From: Saposhnikovia divaricata
Taxonomy: Eukaryota; Streptophyta; Magnoliopsida; Apiales; Apiaceae
DNA length: 64,000 nucleotides
Assembly (NCBI GenBank): GCA_036435485.1
Contig: CM071600.1
Location: 158,236,546 to 158,300,545 of the forward strand
Reading direction: 5' to 3'
Shown here: piece after piece, positions 60,150 to 64,000 of the stretch
How positions within the stretch are numbered: the first letter of the stretch is position 1
Layout of the letters: each line of letters opens with the position of its first letter
Position numbers and translations under genes: made by a program
The notes under the pieces: generated by a model
The model's input: the letters and a program-made list of their open reading frames with translations, nothing else
Told to the model about the DNA's origin: nothing
The model's database searches: none

Positions 60150-61900
60150 CCATACCACTTAGGTGGAGTTTCTCACAGTAAAAACTCAACAACAAGCCAC
60201 AATGATCAACACAGAGAAAATGAAGCCACATCATCAAGGTCAAACTTACCACCAAAAAGAAATGGACCAGGGATCATCCATTTGAGCTTATCATTGGAGA
60301 TCCTAATGCAAAGGTCCAAACTAGAAGAGCAACTCAAGAAGAATGCTTGTATAGCAGTTTTCTATCTAAAGAGGAACCTAAGAGAGTTGAAGATGCTCTT
60401 CTGGATCCAGACTGGGTTTTAGCAATGCAAGAAGAGCTAAACCAGTTTGAAAGAACTGAAGTGTGGAAACTTGTACCCAAACCTAAAGACAAATCAGTGA
60501 TTGGCACTAAGTGGGTATTCAAGAACAAGATGGATGAGAATGGCATAGTCACAAGGAATAAAGCTAGATTAGTGGCTAAAGGCTACTGTCAAGAGGAAGG
60601 AATTGACTTTGAAGAAACCTTTGCACCAGTGGCAAGGTTAGAGGCAATAAGGATCTTCCTGGCCTATGCAGCGCATGCCAATTTTAAAGTCTATCAAATG
60701 GATGTCAAGAGTGCATTTCTGAATGGTATTCTGGAGGAGGAGGTGTATGTTAGTCATCCGCCTGGTTTTGAAGATCCGGACTTTCCAGAATATGTGTTCT
60801 TTCTACTCAAAGCACTCTATGGCCTGAAGCAAGCACCTAGAGCCTGGTATGGCACACTCTCACAGTTCCTTATAGAGAATCACTTCATTCGAGGTACTGT
60901 TGATAAAACTCTCTTTTAAAGAAATGTCAATGGCTCTATGATACTTGTCCAAATTTATGTAGATGATATAATATTTGGGTCTACAGATGAGAAACTTTGC
61001 AAGAGATTTGCCAAACTCATACAAAGTAGATATGAAATGAGTATGATGGGTGAATTAACTTATTTTCTTGGTTTACAAGTTAAACAAGTGAATGAGGGAA
61101 TTTTTATAAGTCAAACAAAACACATTTATGATCTTTTAAAAAGGTTTGATTTAGCATATTGCTCTTCTGCAAAAACACCCATGGCCACTACCACTAAGCT
61201 TGAACTGAATACTAAGGAAAAGAAGGTGGACATGACAAGCTATAGGGGCATGGTTGGATCTCTTTTATACTTAACAGCTAGTAGACCTGATATTATGTTT
61301 GCTACATGTTTATGTGCTAGATTTCAAGCTGATCCTAGGGAATCTCACTTAGTAGCTTTTAAAAGGATTTTCAGATATCTCAAGGGAACACCAAACCTTG
61401 GCATTTGGTACCCTAGAGATTCTAGTTTTGATCTAATTGGTTACTCAGATGCAGATTATGCAGGTTGCAAAATGGATAGAAAAAGTACCACATGAACCTG
61501 TCAATTCTTGGGAAACAAGCTGGTCTCATGGTTCAGTAAGAAGCAGAACTCAGTATCTACCTCAACTGTAGAGGCTAAATACATAGCAGCTGGGAGTTGT
61601 TGTTCACAGATTCTATGGATGAGAAATCAACTACTTGACTATGGAGTTAAAGTTGAAAAGATCCCAATTTTCTATGATAACACTAGTGCAATTGCAATAT
61701 CACAGAATCCAGTGCAGCATTCTAGAACCAAGCACATAGACATCAGATACCATTTCATCAGGGAGCATGTGATGGAAGGCACTGTGGAACTGCATTTTGT
61801 TCCTAGTGAAAAATAGTTGGTAGACATTTTTACTAAAGCTTTGGATGAAGCAACCTTTTCAAGGTTGGTAAGTGAGCTTGGTATGTTAAATTTCACATGA
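60150..61900 (+). pseudogene. Sirevirus-like reverse transcriptase and RNase H
   Basis: The 5' linker (60150-60260) is in another frame; a shift near 60262 leads to a single frame to the stop at 61898-61900. Motifs: DHPFELIIGDP, TKWVFKNKMDENG, ARLVAKGYCQEEG, DFEETFAPVARLEA, MDVKSAFLNGILEEEVYV, LYGLKQAPRAWY and the catalytic IYVDDIIFGS. RNase H: GYSDADYAGCKMDRKST, VSWFSKKQNSVSTSTVEAKYIAA, FYDNTSAIAISQNPVQHSRTKH. In-frame stops at 60917 (TLF*RNVNGS), 61493 (STT*TCQFLG) and 61814 (SEK*LVDIFTKAL) break it; the last fits CAG to TAG. Confidence 0.92.
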
Positions 61901-62536
61901 TCTTTTAAAATGTCTGTTCAATTATTTGTAGCCAGTGAATTTCATTCTCTGGATTTTGTTTGTTTTATTTGCCTATCTGCATGATTTTCTGGAGATATCA
62001 TTGTAGCATAATTAAATAAATATTTTATTGACATATATCAATTAATGATATTTTGTTAATTTTATGTCTATTTAATTGTGAGTTTATCAGATTATTGTGG
62101 ATTAATTCTTGATTTACCGCGTGATTATTTTTAAATCCATAATAATTAGAAGTATTAAATATGTGTATATGTGTATAGGCTGATAGGTCTTGCTAATAAG
62201 ATGTTTTTCAGCCGACAGGTTTCGGTGATAAGATGTTTTTTCAGCTAATTAGGTTGTTAGGTGAGAAATTATTGAGCGGTGTTATTTTTCAAACATAACC
62301 TGTCACTATTACACCTAACCCACTAATCCTTGAAACCTTATAAATGATGAGTTTTTGTTTGTGTTTGACATCATCATTTTTCAGATATACAGAGCATATA
62401 CACACAATTGCTGAATATTTCGAGCTTTGATCGGAAAGATCTCTCAATCTAGCTGGTGGTTTTTAGATCGGATTTCATATTCTTGCTTTATACATCATCC
62501 TTTATAAAAACTAACCCTTGTTTTTGAATTTCCTAA
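61901..62536 (+). other. Spacer between pol and the downstream ORF
   Basis: It is non-coding. It holds an imperfect 38-bp tandem repeat (62181-62247, TAAGATGTTTTTCAG and GATAAGATGTTTTTTCAG). A TATA-like CTTATAAA lies at 62338-62345, and a possible 3' splice site TTTTTCAG/ATATACAG ends near 62385. These could give a separate or spliced transcript for the ORF, as inferred for env-like genes. Confidence 0.4.
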
Positions 62537-64000
62537 ATGGGCATTGCAGGGAAGCTTTTTAATTGCTAAAGTTAATCCTATTTCCATTAAGCAAATCGAA
62601 ACCATTCTGGATGAGCAATTTCAGGTTTGGACACAATTTCTGAATGTACATTCATTAATTCGCTATGCTTTAGTTACACCAGTGCAGCTTAACCATGATG
62701 CATTGCGTGAACTATATTGCAGTGCGGTTAACACTTCTGGACAGGACGGGTGTGCAATATCGACTATTTGGTAGGTCGATTAGGGTCACTGAACAAGATG
62801 TTAATCGAATTCTTCATTTTCCTATGGAAAAACTTGTTTCTGATCCTACACCTGAACAGATTGAAATGTTCTTTCATTTTATAAGGTACCAAGACGGCAA
62901 TTTCAATACTGGTAATCTTTCTAGAACGTTTCTAACCCAGTACTGGAATTTCTTCTTTCATACTCTTAACCATGTTTTTTCCTCAGATAGAACAAATCAA
63001 GATCGAATACCTGAATTTATTCAAAAATTAGGGTATGCGGTCGCCAATAATTTGAGGATTAATTTTGGAAAAATAGTGCTTGGTCAAATCATTTTAAAGA
63101 TGAAACACTTGGGAGTAAGAGATGTTCAGACTCGAAATGTCTAATGTCTATATCCAAGGTTTCTACAGCTAATATTAAATGATTTTTTGAATGATGAAGA
63201 CAGGGTACGCTTGGAAAATGGTCAAAAGGTGGAATGTTCTTACATGAAGACGAATGTAATTAATTACATAAGCAAAAAGAACTATACGGATGTGCCTACA
63301 GTCCTAACTGAATATCTAAAGACTGTCCCACTTCCGTTGTTACCAAGACCAGTGAGAGCAGGTATACGACAAGGTAATATTTCAAACCCTGCTATTCCAA
63401 CCTCTGTATTCCCTGTTGTGTCACAGGAAATACAGTTTCTACAGCCCCTAGTGGCCATCTTACCCGACCAAAAGCAGGAAATCCCACCGACTCTAACACA
63501 GGTCGAAGAGCCCATTCTACAAATTCAAACACAAACACAACAAGCTCCTACACCTTAATTGTCACTTAAACGACCATCCATCAACACTTTTGAGGGAGAT
63601 AGTGCCTCAGCAGCACCACATAAGGAGTTAGTTACATCAGCCGTTCTACCTGATTCTAAACGCAGTAAACCCAATGAACCCGAGGTTACGGCAACTGTTA
63701 GTGAACCAATTCTTCCTTATCCAATGAGTGAAAATGTAAATGAGGTTGAATTGACGGGAGCAACTATCTTGAGTTCCATTTCACGGAACATAAGAGTGGT
63801 TGATGATCTTTCTAAAGATCAAATGCCTTCACAGGAATCCGAGGTGGAATTACCTACCTTAATAACTACTGGTGAATCTTCCATTTTACGAAAAGATCCA
63901 TCGGTAGGTGGTTCTTTTATGAACCAAGTGTCTTCACAGACATATGAGGGAAACTTGGGTTTTGTGCCATTTAATCAATTAAAGTTTAACCTCCCAGAGG
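62537..64000 (+). pseudogene. Additional ORF downstream of Sirevirus pol (unknown protein)
   Basis: Reading from ATG 62537 (MGIAG), with one shift near 62556 and one near 62750, a single frame then stays open to the window end apart from stops at 63142-63144 and 63556-63558. At least ~490 codons are visible. Residues ~10-220 look globular: ISIKQIETILDEQFQVW, HSLIRYALVTPVQL, GRSIRVTEQDVNRILHFP, DPTPEQIEMFFHFIRYQ, YWNFFFHTLNHVFS, KLGYAVANNLRINFGK. After the first stop YPRFLQLILNDFL continues this domain. The remainder is Pro/Ser/Glu/Gln-rich. I see no signal peptide or membrane segment in the visible part. The style resembles uncharacterised plant transposon proteins; no family is certain. By position it is an env-like candidate. 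Confidence 0.65.

Larger units (their letters stand above)
60150..64000 (+). mobile_element. Sirevirus-like Ty1/copia element, 5' part missing, 3' end beyond window
   Basis: The RT-RNase H sequence belongs to the Maximus/SIRE type of copia (FELIIGDP and LEAIRIFLAYAAHANFKVYQMDVKSAFLNG-like motifs). It is followed after ~640 bp by another sense ORF, in the place where some Sireviruses carry an env-like gene. The 5' boundary is the copia LTR end at 60149. The 3' LTR is not seen. Confidence 0.75.

Overview
The window is intergenic, repeat-dominated nuclear DNA of a flowering plant, most likely a eudicot. The evidence is several lineages of plant LTR retrotransposons (Athila, Tekay/Del-like chromovirus, Tat/Retand-like, two Ty1/copia lineages), a plant L1-type LINE with an RNase H tail, a hAT element, a Tourist-like MITE, a Mutator-like relic, and long AT-rich and dinucleotide tracts. 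I see no CRISPR, rRNA or tRNA gene and no complete host gene. One short candidate host exon (46705-46789) is the only plausible non-transposon coding piece.

Layout. 1-7086: an Athila element on the minus strand with an open gag-protease frame, leader, PBS and 5' LTR; it runs off the left edge and shows no polymerase. It sits in a remnant of a chromovirus LTR (7087-7403). 7404-12933: AT-rich DNA with degenerate repeats and a 384-bp Tourist-like MITE. 12942-13797: a non-autonomous hAT element with a perfect 8-bp target duplication. 14000-16443: a copia-LTR-like stretch and a decayed RNase H sequence. 16461-26594: a minus-strand LINE with a 17-bp target duplication, itself split by a 4.6-kb solo LTR (21193-25783). 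27471-39105: a minus-strand Tekay-like chromovirus with a 4-kb 3' LTR, decayed gag-pol-chromodomain, an extra ORF between PBS and gag, and a truncated 5' LTR. 39106-44901: a minus-strand Tat-lineage element joined directly to that truncated LTR; it lost its 3' end and its gag core. 44902-47200: non-repetitive-looking DNA with the candidate host exon. 47190-48416: 5' relic of a Mutator-like element. 48417-56899: an old plus-strand long-LTR gypsy element. 56900-60149: 3' half of a copia element with one LTR. 60150-64000: a Sirevirus-like copia pol followed by a further sense ORF that runs off the right edge.

The genes do not form a host pathway. Each group is the replication kit of a retroelement: gag packages RNA, protease matures it, reverse transcriptase and RNase H copy it, integrase (with a chromodomain in the chromovirus) inserts it. 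Nearly all copies carry stops or frameshifts; only the Athila gag-protease frame and most of the first copia polymerase are open over long distances. The most unusual items are the two accessory retroelement ORFs (36825-37680 and 62537-64000), the pol-less Athila, and the recombinant junctions between unrelated elements.
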